From positions 62,001 to 126,000 of the forward strand of contig CAKPRG010000002.1 in the NCBI GenBank assembly GCA_934182465.1: a DNA stretch of 64,000 bases, in the 5' to 3' direction. The stretch is from an uncultured Clostridia bacterium. Lineage in GTDB: Bacteria; Bacillota; Clostridia; TANB77; CAG-508. How positions within the stretch are numbered: position 1 is the first letter of the stretch; each line of letters starts with the position of its first letter. The notes under the pieces were generated by a model, which saw only the letters and a program-made list of their open reading frames with translations, made no database searches and was not told the DNA's origin. The position numbers and the translations under genes are program-made. Of the stretch, positions 24,627 to 34,654 are shown one piece after another.

Positions 24627-25586
24627 TTATTTTAAAGCTTCTCTAATATTGTTCATATTTTCAGTTAAAATTTCACAGCTTTTATCTAATCTAGCTTGGT
24701 TTTCTTCAGAAAGTTTTAAATCTAAAAGTTCTCTAGCTCCTTCGCTATTAATAATTGCTGGAACACCAATATAAATATCTTTGTGACCATAATTGCCATC
24801 TAAGTAAGCTGAAACTGTTAAGATTTCATTTGTATTGTTTAAAATAGTTTTAACTATTTTTGTTAAACCTAAACCAATTCCATAATAAGTAGCTTTTTTA
24901 CGATTTATAATTTCGTAAGCTGCATCTCTAACTTCAACATAAATTTTATCTAAATCTGATAAATCTTTTTTAGCATCAACTAAAATATCAGATACTTTTT
25001 TGCAACCAACATAAGCATGTTCCCATGGAACAAATGAAGAATCTCCATGTTCACCCATAATGTAAGCATGTACATTTTTGTTTGAAACATTTAAGTATTC
25101 ACCAACTAAATATCTTAAACGAGCTGTATCTAAAGCTGTACCAGAACCGATTACTTTAGAAGGATCAAATCCAGAAACTTCTTGAACAACTTTTGTCATT
25201 AAATCAACTGGGTTTGAAGCAATTAAGAAAATTCCTTTAAATCCACTTGCTACAACTTGTTCTGTAATATCTTTCATTATTTTTGCATTAGCTGTAGATA
25301 ATTCTAGTCTTGTTTGACCAGGTTTTTGACTTAAACCTGCTGTAATAACTACGATATCTGCATCTTTACATTCATCGTATTCTCCAGCTTTTATTTTCAT
25401 GTGGCTTGGAGAGCAAGGAAGACCATGACATAAATCCATTGCTTCACCAATTGCTTTATCTTTTAAAACATCTATTAAAACAAGTTCGTTAACTCCACTG
25501 GCATTTCCTTGATTTAAAATTGAATATGCCATACTCATTCCTACAAATCCTGTTCCTACTAATATAACTTTTCTTTTTCCTATCAT
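24627..25586 (-). CDS. ldh: L-lactate dehydrogenase
   Basis: 319 residues; NAD-dependent reduction of pyruvate to lactate in fermentation, cytoplasmic, usually a tetramer regulated by fructose-1,6-bisphosphate. Seen: N-terminal Rossmann motif GTGFVGMSMAY; substrate-loop QKPGQTRLEL with Gln at the lactate-specific position (Arg would suggest malate dehydrogenase); SNPVDLMT; DTARLRYLVGE; and the catalytic His in GEHGDSS. Monocistronic on the minus strand with its own promoter, and convergent with the aminopeptidase. Confidence 0.93.
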   Translation of the reverse strand: MIGKRKVILVGTGFVGMSMAYSILNQGNASGVNELVLIDVLKDKAIGEAMDLCHGLPCSPSHMKIKAGEYDECKDADIVVITAGLSQKPGQTRLELSTANAKIMKDITEQVVASGFKGIFLIASNPVDLMTKVVQEVSGFDPSKVIGSGTALDTARLRYLVGEYLNVSNKNVHAYIMGEHGDSSFVPWEHAYVGCKKVSDILVDAKKDLSDLDKIYVEVRDAAYEIINRKKATYYGIGLGLTKIVKTILNNTNEILTVSAYLDGNYGHKDIYIGVPAIINSEGARELLDLKLSEENQARLDKSCEILTENMNNIREALK

Positions 25587-25621
25587 AAAAAAGCCTCCTT
25601 AAAATTTTCTTCCAATTCAAA

Positions 25622-25650
25622 ATTATAATACCTAGTTGTTTAATAGTCAA
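25622..25650 (-). promoter_or_regulatory. Promoter of ldh
   Basis: On the minus strand TTGACT (25645-25650), 17-base spacer, TATAAT (25622-25627). Ribosome binding site AAGGAGG follows near 25590. Confidence 0.7.
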
Positions 25651-25693
25651 TATTTTTAAACTTAAAAATTAAACAAATTATACATACTTTCTA

Positions 25694-25722
25694 TTGAAAA
25701 AGATTGATAAAATTGATAAAAT
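25694..25722 (+). promoter_or_regulatory. Promoter of the FtsX-type permease gene
   Basis: TTGAAA (25694-25699), 17-base spacer, TAAAAT (25717-25722), about 50 bases before the start codon. Confidence 0.5.
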
Positions 25723-25775
25723 ATGAAAATAAAAAACGAATAAAAATATTAAAATAAAGGATTTGAGTTTGGTAT

Positions 25776-28700
25776 ATGAAAACTGCTTTATTGAAAGATA
25801 GTGTTAAAGAAATAAGAAAAACATTTAAAAGGTTTTTGTCAATATTAATGATGTCTTTGCTAGGTGTTGGATTCTTTTGTGGATTAAGAGCATCAAGTCC
25901 AGATATGAAAGAAACAATAGATAAATATTTTGATGATTGTAATTTTTATGATATTCAAATTTTATCTACACTAGGACTTACAGACAATGATGTTACAGCA
26001 TTAGAAAATATAAATGAAATTGAAAAAGCTTATCCAGTTTTTACTAAAGATGTTAAATTAGTAGATGATAATGCAGAATATATATTAAATGTAAATATGT
26101 TAAAAGATGGAATAAATGAAGTAAAGCTTATAGATGGAAGAAATCCAAAAAATGGAACTGAATGTTTAGTAGAAGAAACTTTACTAAAAAAATTGGATAA
26201 AAAAATAGGAGATCAAATAGAAATTCAAGAAGTTTTATCAGAAGATGAATCTGCTAATTTTAAAAATACAAAATTAACGGTTGTAGGAACAATTGAAAGT
26301 CCTTTATTTATTTCAAGAGAAAGAGGAACAAGTTCACTTGGTTCTGGAAAAATTAATAATTATATTTATGTTACAGAAGACAATATAGATTCAGAAATTT
26401 ATACATCAATTTATTTAAAAGTAAAAGATGCAAAAAAATTAAATACAACTTCAGATGATTATAAAAATATTGTAGATAATGCAAAAAATAAAATTGAAGA
26501 AATCGAAGAAAAGCAAAAACAAAATAGATATGATGAATTAATAGGTGAAGCAAATAAAAAATTAGATGATGCTCAAAATGAATTAGATACTCAAAAAGCA
26601 AATGCTGAAGAAAAAATACAAAAAGCAGAAAAAGAAATTTTAGATAATGAGGAAAAATTAGAAAAATCTCAAAAAGAATTAAACACAAACAAGAAAAAAG
26701 CAGAAGATGAATTTGCAAAAGCAAAAACTGAAATTCAAAGTGCTAGAGAAAAATTAGATGATAGTAAAAATCAATTAGCAGAAAAGAAAAATGAAGCTGA
26801 AAATAATTTTTGGGTTGCAGAAAACAAAAAAACAGAATTGCAAAATCAATTAAATACAGTAAATGCAGGGATTGAAGAATTAAATAAAAGATATTCAGAA
26901 ATAGAAAATATTATTAATAATTCATCAAATCCATATATAAGTAATGAACAATTAATTGAAATCAAAGCTCAATATACATATTTGCAAGGAGAATTAACAG
27001 AACTTAATAAAAATAAAGAAAAATTAGAGCTAGGAATACAAACTATAGAAAATCAATTAAGCTCAGGTAGAGCAGAATTAGAAAATGCAGAAAAACAAAT
27101 AAATGATGGATATTCAGAATTAGAAAAAAATGAAAATACATTAAACTCTAAAATTACTGAAACAAATAACAAATTAAATAAAGCTCAAAAAGAAATTAAC
27201 AATGGAAAAGAAAAAATTGAAGAAGGAAAAAATACTTTAGAAGAAAATAAAAAAGAATTTAATGAAAAAATATCAGATGCAGAAAATAAATTAATAGATG
27301 CAAGAGCAAAAGTTGCTGATATAGAAAAGCCTGAGTGGTATATTTGGGATAGAACTAATAATCAAGGTTATGCAAGTTATATAAATGATTCAAACAATAT
27401 GTCTAAAATAGCAAATGTATTTCCAATTGTATTTTTTGTTATTGCAGCTTTAATAAGCTTAACCTCAATGACAAGAATGGTTGAAGAACAAAGAGGCATA
27501 ATTGGTACATTAAAAGCACTTGGATATTCTAATATACTTATATCAATAAAATATATATTATATGCTACATTAGCAACTGTAATAGGTGCGTTAATTGGAA
27601 TGAATATAGGATTTCAATTTTTACCAAGAATTGTTATATCACTTTATCAAATGATGTATCCTTATGTTAAAGAAATGGTTATTAAATTTAATTGGTATTA
27701 TGCAGGAATTGGTTTAGGTTTAATAAGTGTATGCATTATTGGAGCTACAATTTATGCAACTCAAAAGGAATTAAAATCTACGCCAGCACAATTAATGAGG
27801 CCAAAAGCTCCAAAATCTGGAAAAAGAGTTTTATTAGAAAGAATACCACTAATTTGGAAACATTTGAATTTTACACAAAAAGTAACAATCAGAAATATGT
27901 TTAGATACAAAAAAAGATTCATAATGACTATTGCAGGAATAAGTGGCTGTACAGCACTAATTTTAGTAGGATTTGGAATAAAGGATTCTATATCAAAAAT
28001 TATGCATTTTCAATATGGAAATGTATACCAATATAATGCAATGCTAGGATTAAAAAATAATTTACAAGAAGATGAAATTCAGAAATTTGCTGAAGATTTA
28101 ATTAATAACAAAGACATTGCAAAAGAAACAGAAGTACATATAAATTCTATTACTTTAAAAGCTAACAACAACGAAAAAGATGTACAGATAATTGTTCCAA
28201 AAGATAATGAAAGCATAGAAAATGCAATTGATTTAAATGATAATAAAACTAAAGAAAGAGTGAAATTAGACAATAATTCTATTTTAATAACATCTAAAGT
28301 TGCAGATTTATTAGGCGTAAAAGTCGGAGATAATATAGAATTAGAAGATTCCGAACATAATAAATATCAAGTAAAAATAGGTGCTATTGTTGAGCAATAT
28401 TTGGAACATTACATTTATATGAGCAAAGATTTGTACAAAGCTACGTTTAACAAAGAATATACTACAAATGTTATTTATATAAATTATACAAATGAAAATA
28501 TAGATGAAGATAGTTTGATTACAAATCTATTGAAAGATAGTAAAGTATCTACTGCTATAGGAACTAACAAAATGATTGCAAGTGTAGATGATATGCTAAA
28601 TGCTCTAAATTCTATAGTTTATATCTTAATTATTTCTGCAGGTTTACTAGCTTTTGTTGTACTTTACAATTTGTCAAATATTAATATTAATGAAAGAATT

Positions 28701-29006
28701 AGAGAACTAGCAACAATAAAAGTGTTAGGCTTTTACGATAAAGAAGTATATGATTATGTAACTAGAGAAGTTGTACTTTTAACAATAATTGGAATTGCAC
28801 TTGGTTTAGTAGGAGGATACTTTTTAACAAGATTTATAATTTCAACCTGTGAAATTGATATTTTAAGATTTCCAAAGGTTATATTTAAAAAGAGTTATGT
28901 GTATTCAGCTTTAATAACTATTGTATTTACTATTATTGTCAATATTGCAACATATTTTGCTTTAAAGAAAATTGATATGATAGAAAGTTTAAAAAGTGTT
29001 GAATAA
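25776..29006 (+). CDS. Large ABC transporter permease, FtsX/MacB type, with periplasm-side coiled coil
   Basis: 1076 residues. First membrane segment at ~18-36 (FLSILMMSLLGVGFFCGL), then an outside MacB-like domain, a long charged coiled coil at ~220-515 (repeated NKKLDDAQNELDTQKANAEE-like heptads), a first FtsX block of three membrane segments at ~540-660, another segment near ~715 opening a second extracytoplasmic domain, and a final FtsX block at ~950-1070 (YILIISAGLLAFVVLYNLSN, LLTIIGIALGLVGGYFLTRFI). The end, KKIDMIESLKSVE, is typical of the family. Such permeases work with a cytoplasmic ATPase, but no ATPase gene is adjacent. Role probably in envelope maintenance or lipid/peptide export; uncertain. 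Flanked by its own promoter and a terminator. Confidence 0.85.
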   Translation: MKTALLKDSVKEIRKTFKRFLSILMMSLLGVGFFCGLRASSPDMKETIDKYFDDCNFYDIQILSTLGLTDNDVTALENINEIEKAYPVFTKDVKLVDDNAEYILNVNMLKDGINEVKLIDGRNPKNGTECLVEETLLKKLDKKIGDQIEIQEVLSEDESANFKNTKLTVVGTIESPLFISRERGTSSLGSGKINNYIYVTEDNIDSEIYTSIYLKVKDAKKLNTTSDDYKNIVDNAKNKIEEIEEKQKQNRYDELIGEANKKLDDAQNELDTQKANAEEKIQKAEKEILDNEEKLEKSQKELNTNKKKAEDEFAKAKTEIQSAREKLDDSKNQLAEKKNEAENNFWVAENKKTELQNQLNTVNAGIEELNKRYSEIENIINNSSNPYISNEQLIEIKAQYTYLQGELTELNKNKEKLELGIQTIENQLSSGRAELENAEKQINDGYSELEKNENTLNSKITETNNKLNKAQKEINNGKEKIEEGKNTLEENKKEFNEKISDAENKLIDARAKVADIEKPEWYIWDRTNNQGYASYINDSNNMSKIANVFPIVFFVIAALISLTSMTRMVEEQRGIIGTLKALGYSNILISIKYILYATLATVIGALIGMNIGFQFLPRIVISLYQMMYPYVKEMVIKFNWYYAGIGLGLISVCIIGATIYATQKELKSTPAQLMRPKAPKSGKRVLLERIPLIWKHLNFTQKVTIRNMFRYKKRFIMTIAGISGCTALILVGFGIKDSISKIMHFQYGNVYQYNAMLGLKNNLQEDEIQKFAEDLINNKDIAKETEVHINSITLKANNNEKDVQIIVPKDNESIENAIDLNDNKTKERVKLDNNSILITSKVADLLGVKVGDNIELEDSEHNKYQVKIGAIVEQYLEHYIYMSKDLYKATFNKEYTTNVIYINYTNENIDEDSLITNLLKDSKVSTAIGTNKMIASVDDMLNALNSIVYILIISAGLLAFVVLYNLSNININERIRELATIKVLGFYDKEVYDYVTREVVLLTIIGIALGLVGGYFLTRFIISTCEIDILRFPKVIFKKSYVYSALITIVFTIIVNIATYFALKKIDMIESLKSVE

Positions 29007-29011
29007 ATTAA

Positions 29012-29054
29012 AAACTATATATTTGCTTTAAATAGCGATATATAGTTTTTTAAA
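29012..29054 (+). terminator. Terminator after the permease gene
   Basis: AAACTATATAT and ATATATAGTTT arms around a TTGCTTTAAATAGCG loop (29012-29050), followed by a T run. Confidence 0.75.
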
Positions 29055-29157
29055 AATTTTATAAAATTTAATGCAAGAATTTACAAAAAAGATTTGATTT
29101 TTATGTAAATCTATAATATAATATAAATATTAATTTATTTAGGAGGATTTATTTATA

Positions 29158-30660
29158 ATGGCAAAGATATTAGAAGATATTTCAAGAACATTTAACGAAT
29201 TTTTACTTTTACCAAATTTAACAGATGAAAGATGTATACCAAGTAATGTTAGTCTAAAAACACCATTAGTTAAATACAAAAAAGGAGAAGAAGCAAAATA
29301 TAGTGCAAATGTTCCTTTTGTATCAGCAATAATGCAAGCTGTTTCAGGAGAAAAAATGGCAATTGCATTAGCAAGAGAAGGTGGTTGTGCTTTCATTTAT
29401 GGTTCACAATCAATAGAAGAACAAGCAAAAATGGTTTACAATGTAAAAAAATGTAAAGCTGGATTTGTAGATAGTGATTCAAATGTAAAAAGTGGAACAC
29501 CACTAAGAGATGTTATTGAATTAGTTAAACAAACAGGTCATTCAACAGTAACAATTACAGAAGATGGAAGTAGCAATGGAAAATTTTTAGGTTTAGTAAC
29601 AGACAAAGATTATAGAATTACTAGAGCAGATTTAGATACACCAATAGATATGTATATGACTCCTAGAGAAAAAATAGTTTGTGCGAAAAAAGGAATTAGC
29701 TTATCAGAAGCTAATGATATTATTTGGGAAAACAAAATTAGTTGTTTACCAATACTAGATGAAGATGACAACTTAGAATATTTAGTTTTCCGTAAAGATT
29801 ATGAAGATAGAAAAAATAATCCATCATCATTATTAGATGATGAAAAAAGATATATAGTAGGTGCCGGAATAAACACAAGAGATTATGCAGAAAGAATACC
29901 TGCTTTAGTAGAAGCTGGTGTAGATATGGTATGTATGGATTCTTCAGATGGTTATTCTGTATGGCAAAAAAATACTATTGACTGGGTTAGAGAACATTAT
30001 GGAGATGATGTAAAAATCGGTGCTGGTAATGTTGTAGATAAAGAAGGATTTTTATATTTAGCAGAAGCAGGAGCTGACTTCATAAAAGTTGGAGTTGGTG
30101 GAGGATCAATTTGTATTACTCGTGAAACAAAAGGAATTGGTCGTGGACAAGCTAGTGCTTTATTAGATGTTGTTGCAGCAAGAGATGAATATTTTGAAAA
30201 AACAGGTGTATATATTCCAATTTGTTCTGATGGTGGAATTGTACATGATCATCACATTACACTTGCTTTAGCAATGGGAGCAGATTTTGTAATGATGGGA
30301 AGATATTTTGCAAGATTTGATGAAAGTCCAACAAGAGTATTAAAAGTAAACGGAAATACAGTTAAAGAATATTGGGGTGAAGGATCAAACAGAGCAAGAA
30401 ACTGGCAAAGATATGATATGGGAGGAGCTAAAAAGCTTTCTTTCGAAGAAGGTGTAGATTCTTACATACCTTATGCTGGACCATTAAAAGAAAACTTAGC
30501 AATAACAGTAAACAAGATTAAATCAACAATGTGCAACTGTGGAGCAATCACAATACCAGAATTACATGAAAAAGCTAGATTAACAATGGTTTCAAATGTA
30601 AGTATTAAAGAAGGAAGCGCACATGACGTAATCCTTAAAGAAATTGAACAAAGAGGTTAG
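29158..30660 (+). CDS. guaB: Inosine-5'-monophosphate dehydrogenase
   Basis: 500 residues; oxidises IMP to XMP with NAD, the first committed step of GMP synthesis. Seen: N-terminal barrel half, two CBS domains at ~100-220 (KKCKAGFVDSD, VTDKDYRI, MTPREKIVCAKK, NKISCLPILDEDDNL), the substrate-side VCMDSSDGYS, and the loop GVGGGSICITRE with catalytic Cys, then GRGQASALLDV and CSDGGIVHDHHITLALAMGADFVMMGR. The ATG at 29158 follows AGGAGG. It precedes guaA, so the pair makes GMP from IMP, but a terminator-like hairpin lies between them. The DSSDG wording differs from the commonest IMPDH (DTAHG) but belongs to a known bacterial subgroup. Confidence 0.93.
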   Translation: MAKILEDISRTFNEFLLLPNLTDERCIPSNVSLKTPLVKYKKGEEAKYSANVPFVSAIMQAVSGEKMAIALAREGGCAFIYGSQSIEEQAKMVYNVKKCKAGFVDSDSNVKSGTPLRDVIELVKQTGHSTVTITEDGSSNGKFLGLVTDKDYRITRADLDTPIDMYMTPREKIVCAKKGISLSEANDIIWENKISCLPILDEDDNLEYLVFRKDYEDRKNNPSSLLDDEKRYIVGAGINTRDYAERIPALVEAGVDMVCMDSSDGYSVWQKNTIDWVREHYGDDVKIGAGNVVDKEGFLYLAEAGADFIKVGVGGGSICITRETKGIGRGQASALLDVVAARDEYFEKTGVYIPICSDGGIVHDHHITLALAMGADFVMMGRYFARFDESPTRVLKVNGNTVKEYWGEGSNRARNWQRYDMGGAKKLSFEEGVDSYIPYAGPLKENLAITVNKIKSTMCNCGAITIPELHEKARLTMVSNVSIKEGSAHDVILKEIEQRG

Positions 30661-30693
30661 TAATAACCTTTAAATAAAGGAAATACATAAAAA

Positions 30694-30733
30694 TGGACAT
30701 TTTAATATATCAATAAAAAATGTCCACTTTTAT
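30694..30733 (+). terminator. Hairpin between guaB and guaA
   Basis: TGGACATTTT and AAAATGTCCA arms (30694-30726) followed by CTTTTATT. The same GTGGACATTT ... AATGTCCACTTTTG arms close the 155-bp repeats at 52747-53058. No purine riboswitch was recognised in the following 190 bases before guaA. Confidence 0.65.
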
Positions 30734-30923
30734 TATAAATAGTATATTAATATATATAATTATAATCGGATAATTATTTTGAAATTTAAAATATATTTAG
30801 TAATAAATGTTATTAGATAAATTATAGATTTATAAATTTGATTTTTGTATTTGCAAATATTAAAATTTAAAATATTAAAACTGAATCAAAGTTAATATGA
30901 AATTAAATAAAAAAGGAGATTTT

Positions 30924-32462
30924 ATGAAAAACGAAGAATTAATTTTAATTGTAGATTTTTATGGACAATATAATCAATTAATTGCAAGAAGAGTTAGAGA
31001 ATGTAATGTATATTCTGAAATAGTACCTTTCACAACAAGTATTGAAAAAATAAAAGAAAAAGCACCAAAAGGAATTATTTTTACAGGAGGACCTGCAAGT
31101 GTTTATGGAGAAAATGCTCCAAAATGTGATCCAGAAATATTTAATTTAGGAATACCAGTTCTTGGAATTTGCTATGGTATGCAACTTATGACAGATATGT
31201 TAGGTGGAGAAGTTCAAAGAGCTGATAAAAGAGAATATGGAGTAACACCAGTTCACATTAAAAATAGTTCAAAACTATTTGATACATTTGAAGATGTAAA
31301 TGATTGTTTAATGAGCCATACAGATTTTGTAGCAAAACTTCCAGAAGGTTTTGAAAATATTGGATATACAGATCATTGCCCAAATGCAGCTATGCAAAAT
31401 GCTGAAAAAGGTTTCTATGGCATTCAATTTCACCCAGAAGTAAATCATACAAATAGAGGAACTGATATATTAAGAAATTTTGTATATAATATTTGTGGTT
31501 GTACAGGAAAATGGAAAATGAATTCATTTGTTGATGAAACAGTAAAAGCTTTAAAAGAAAAAATTGGAGATAAAAAAGCATTATGTGCATTATCAGGTGG
31601 TGTTGATTCTTCAGTTGCTGCAGCTTTAGTAAACAAAGCAATAGGCAAAAATTTAACATGTATATTTGTAGACCATGGATTATTAAGAAAAAATGAAGCA
31701 GAAGAAGTTGAAGAAGTATTTACAAAAAACTTTGATGTTAATTTTATAAAAGTTGATGCAAGAGAAAGATTTTTAGGAAAACTTGCTGGTGTAGATGATC
31801 CAGAAAAGAAAAGAAAAATAATTGGTGAAGAATTTATTAGAGTATTTGAAGAAGAAGCTAAAAAAATAGGTTCAGTAGATTATTTAGTACAAGGAACAAT
31901 ATACCCAGATGTAATAGAAAGTGGTGTAGGTGTAGGAGCTAAAATAAAAAGTCATCACAATGTAGGTGGATTACCAGATTATGTAGATTTCAAAGAAATA
32001 GTAGAACCACTAAGAGATTTATTTAAAGATGAAGTTAGACAAGCAGGATTAGAATTAGGTTTACCAGAATTTTTAGTATATCGTCAACCATTCCCAGGTC
32101 CAGGACTTGCAATTCGTGTAATAGGAGATATTACAGAAGACAAATTAACAATATTAAAAGATGCAGATTATATATTTAGAGAAGAAATTGCAAATGCAAA
32201 ATTAGATAGAAGTATAAATCAATATTTTGCAGTTTTAACAAATTTAAAAAGTGTTGGTGTAATGGGAGATGAAAGAACTTATGACTATACAATAGCTTTA
32301 AGGGCTGTTACAACTTCAGATTTTATGACTGCAGAATGGAGCAAAATTCCTTATGAAATATTAGAAAAAGTATCTAGTAGAATAGTAAATGAAGTAAAAC
32401 ATGTAAACAGAGTTGTGTATGATATTACAGGAAAACCACCAGCAACAATTGAGTGGGAATAA
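30924..32462 (+). CDS. guaA: GMP synthase (glutamine-hydrolysing)
   Basis: 512 residues; converts XMP to GMP using glutamine and ATP. The frame is open from 30897, but the start at 30924 is preferred because AAAAAAGGAG lies just before it and the protein then starts MKNEELILIVDFYGQYNQL like its relatives. Class I glutaminase: catalytic Cys in GICYGMQL and His in FHPEVNHT. ATP pyrophosphatase P-loop LSGGVDSSVAAAL. C-terminal dimerisation domain ending PPATIEWE. The usual DFGGQYNQ is DFYGQYNQ here, a small deviation. Follows guaB. Confidence 0.95.
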   Translation: MKNEELILIVDFYGQYNQLIARRVRECNVYSEIVPFTTSIEKIKEKAPKGIIFTGGPASVYGENAPKCDPEIFNLGIPVLGICYGMQLMTDMLGGEVQRADKREYGVTPVHIKNSSKLFDTFEDVNDCLMSHTDFVAKLPEGFENIGYTDHCPNAAMQNAEKGFYGIQFHPEVNHTNRGTDILRNFVYNICGCTGKWKMNSFVDETVKALKEKIGDKKALCALSGGVDSSVAAALVNKAIGKNLTCIFVDHGLLRKNEAEEVEEVFTKNFDVNFIKVDARERFLGKLAGVDDPEKKRKIIGEEFIRVFEEEAKKIGSVDYLVQGTIYPDVIESGVGVGAKIKSHHNVGGLPDYVDFKEIVEPLRDLFKDEVRQAGLELGLPEFLVYRQPFPGPGLAIRVIGDITEDKLTILKDADYIFREEIANAKLDRSINQYFAVLTNLKSVGVMGDERTYDYTIALRAVTTSDFMTAEWSKIPYEILEKVSSRIVNEVKHVNRVVYDITGKPPATIEWE

Positions 32463-32533
32463 AATTGAATTAATATTTATTGTATTTTTAATACAAAAGA
32501 AACATAAAAATTAAGATATCTGGAGGACAATAT

Positions 32534-32995
32534 ATGATAAAAGTATTATTTGTATGTTTAGGAAATATATGCAGATCACCAATGGCAGAATATGTATTTA
32601 AAGATTGGTTAAAAAAAGAAAATTTATCAGACAAAATACAAGTCAGCTCAGCAGGAACAAGCCGAGAAGAAGTTGGAAATGGAATGCATTATGGGACTAA
32701 GAGAAAATTAGATGAAATTGGTGTAGAATATGGAAAACATAAAGCTAGACAAATAACAAAAAAAGACTACAAAGAATATGATTATATAATTGTTATGGAA
32801 GAAAGCAATATTGAAGAAGTAAAAAGGATTGTAGGGGAAGATACTGAAAATAAAATACATAGATTTTTAGATTATTCAAATAATCCAAGAGATATTGCAG
32901 ATCCTTGGTATACAGGAAACTTTAATAAAACTTATGATGATATTCTAGAAGGTTCACAATATTTTTTAGAATATTTAAAAAGTAAAATATCTTAA
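32534..32995 (+). CDS. Low-molecular-weight protein-tyrosine phosphatase
   Basis: 153 residues, the family's normal length. The active-site loop CLGNICRSP (Cys and Arg of CX5R) is at ~residues 8-16, and the general acid Asp is in ADPWYTG near the C-terminus. Such enzymes dephosphorylate tyrosine in bacterial kinases or arginine (McsB targets) in Firmicutes; the substrate here is unknown. ATG preceded by TGGAGG. No kinase gene is adjacent. Confidence 0.9.
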   Translation: MIKVLFVCLGNICRSPMAEYVFKDWLKKENLSDKIQVSSAGTSREEVGNGMHYGTKRKLDEIGVEYGKHKARQITKKDYKEYDYIIVMEESNIEEVKRIVGEDTENKIHRFLDYSNNPRDIADPWYTGNFNKTYDDILEGSQYFLEYLKSKIS

Positions 32996-33078
32996 TTAAA
33001 GTGGGCATTATATTGATTTGAAAATTTTTATACAAATGTCTATACAATATATTAGTAGAAGAAAGGAAAGTGAGTATA

Positions 33079-33855
33079 ATGAAAATCTTGGCAATAGGAG
33101 ATATTGTTGGAAAATGTGGATTACAAAAATTAAAAGAGGAACTACCAAGAATAGTAAAAGAGAATGAAATAGATTTCGTTATAGTTAATGGAGAAAATGC
33201 AGCTGATGGTATGGGACTATTAGAAAAACAATACAGAGAAATACTAGCATTAGGTGTAGATGTAGTAACAATGGGAAATCATACATGGGCCAAAAAAGAT
33301 ATATTTAATTTTATAGAAGATGAAAGAATTGTAAGACCTGCAAACTATTCTAAAAACAATCCAGGAAAAGGATATAGAATATTAGAATGTAAGAAAAATG
33401 GAAAAAAAGTTGCTGTTATTAATTTAATAGGCAGAGTTACAATGGGAGTTTTATCAGACAATCCATTTACAAAATCAAAAGAAATTATAGCAGATATAAA
33501 AAATAGTGTAGATATAATAGTTGTTGATTTTCATGCAGAAGCTACAGCAGAAAAAATAGCCTTATACAATTACTTGGATGGAGAAGCAAATATTATATTT
33601 GGAACACATACACATGTTCAAACTGCAGATGAAGAAATATCAGAATTAGGAACTGGATTTATTTCTGACTTAGGAATGACAGGTCCAAAGAAATCTGTTA
33701 TAGGAATGGATGTAAAAACATCAATTAAAAGATTTGAAACATCTTTGCCAGAAAAATACAAAATAGCAGAAGGAAAAGCTAAAATTAATGGTTGTATTTT
33801 TGAATTAGATGATAAAACAAATAAAGTTGTAAAAATAACAAGAGTTAATAAGTAA
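33079..33855 (+). CDS. YmdB-family metallophosphoesterase
   Basis: 258 residues from ATG 33079; an upstream GTG at 33070 would overlap the ribosome binding site GAAAGGAAAG and is less likely. Family motifs for the two-metal site: GDIVGKCG, NGENAADGMG, GNHTWAKKD, HAEATAEK, GTHTHVQTAD and SDLGMTG. In Bacillus subtilis the homologue YmdB is a 2',3'-cyclic nucleotide phosphodiesterase affecting biofilm and motility choice. A dinuclear phosphodiesterase is well supported; its physiological role here is inferred. In Firmicutes it usually neighbours spoVS, as here. Confidence 0.9.
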   Translation: MKILAIGDIVGKCGLQKLKEELPRIVKENEIDFVIVNGENAADGMGLLEKQYREILALGVDVVTMGNHTWAKKDIFNFIEDERIVRPANYSKNNPGKGYRILECKKNGKKVAVINLIGRVTMGVLSDNPFTKSKEIIADIKNSVDIIVVDFHAEATAEKIALYNYLDGEANIIFGTHTHVQTADEEISELGTGFISDLGMTGPKKSVIGMDVKTSIKRFETSLPEKYKIAEGKAKINGCIFELDDKTNKVVKITRVNK

Positions 33856-33882
33856 TATATTTATTAATAGTAAAAATTTTCC

Positions 33883-33930
33883 GTCCCTCTTAAATGTAAG
33901 TGTACGTTTGAGAGGGACTTCTTCTTTTTA
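33883..33930 (+). terminator. Terminator after ymdB
   Basis: A 16-pair stem, GTCCCTCTTAAATGTA with GTACGTTTGAGAGGGAC (33883-33918; two G-U pairs), followed by TTCTTCTTTTT. Confidence 0.85.
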
Positions 33931-34267
33931 TAAATTTTAAGTGAGCAAAAATAATCTTTATTATACAATAATACAAATGATTTAGTTTAATAAGTTGATA
34001 TTATAGATGATATAAACTATATAAATTGCTAATAAAAATAAGTAAAAAAACAAAATATCAACCACAATATAACATAAAAAATATTAAAGAGTAAATATCT
34101 GACTTTTGTCGACAAAAAAGTGATGAAAGTATTGAAAATAGTGTAGAATACTGGCGTACGAAAGTTTGATTAATTGTTTTAAAAGTATAGACTTAGCAAA
34201 TTTATTATTGTAAAATAAATTTATCGAAACACAAGATAAGATAAAAAAATTCATAGGAGGAAAAGAA
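33931..34267 (+). promoter_or_regulatory. Upstream region of spoVS with a 0A-like box
   Basis: This 337-base gap is AT-rich. TTTTGTCGACAAAA (34104-34117) is a palindrome close to the Spo0A box (TGTCGAA). GTAGAAT (34143-34149) fits a sigma-H type -10 (RNNGAAT), but no good sigma-H -35 is seen. In Bacillus subtilis spoVS is sigma-H controlled. The remainder shows nothing I recognise. Confidence 0.35.
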
Positions 34268-34531
34268 ATGGAAGTTTTAAAAATTTCATCAAAATCAAAC
34301 CCAAATTCAGTTGCAGGAGCAATCGCAGGATTGGTAAAAGAAAGTACAAGAGCAGAAATGCAAGCAATAGGAGCAGGTGCTTTGAATCAAGCTATAAAGG
34401 CTGTTGCAATAGCAAGAGGATTTGTTGCTCCATCAGGAGTGGACCTAGTATGTATACCAGCATTTGCTGAAGTTCAAGTAGAAGGAGAAGACAGAACAGG
34501 AATAAAATTGATTATTGAATCAAGAAAATAA
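34268..34531 (+). CDS. spoVS: Stage V sporulation protein S
   Basis: 87 residues, full family length, with ISSKSNPNSVAGAIAGLVKE, IGAGALNQAIKAVAIARGFVAPSG and VCIPAF, near-identical to SpoVS. It is a small Alba-like protein that influences sporulation (and biofilm) gene expression and spore coat/cortex completion. ATG behind ATAGGAGGAAAAG, a strong site. Own terminator follows. Confidence 0.95.
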   Translation: MEVLKISSKSNPNSVAGAIAGLVKESTRAEMQAIGAGALNQAIKAVAIARGFVAPSGVDLVCIPAFAEVQVEGEDRTGIKLIIESRK

Positions 34532-34591
34532 TAAAAATTCTAAGTGTTAAGATAAATAAAATTAATAAAACAAAAGTAATTTAATAAATTA

Positions 34592-34620
34592 AACCAGAGT
34601 AGATACTCTGGTTTTTTTAT
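34592..34620 (+). terminator. Terminator after spoVS
   Basis: ACCAGAGT / ACTCTGGT arms around AGAT, followed by TTTTTTT (34592-34618). Confidence 0.85.
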
Positions 34621-34654
34621 TAAATTTAGAGAATTCTCTAGTTAAGCTGGGAAA

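Noticed and set aside
30727..30923. Purine riboswitch before guaA
   Set aside because: The conserved loop and junction bases of the purine aptamer were not found in this AT-rich stretch.
34149..34172. LexA-like box before spoVS (GTACGAAAGTTTG)
   Set aside because: Shares GAAAGTTTG with the recA operator but is not palindromic.
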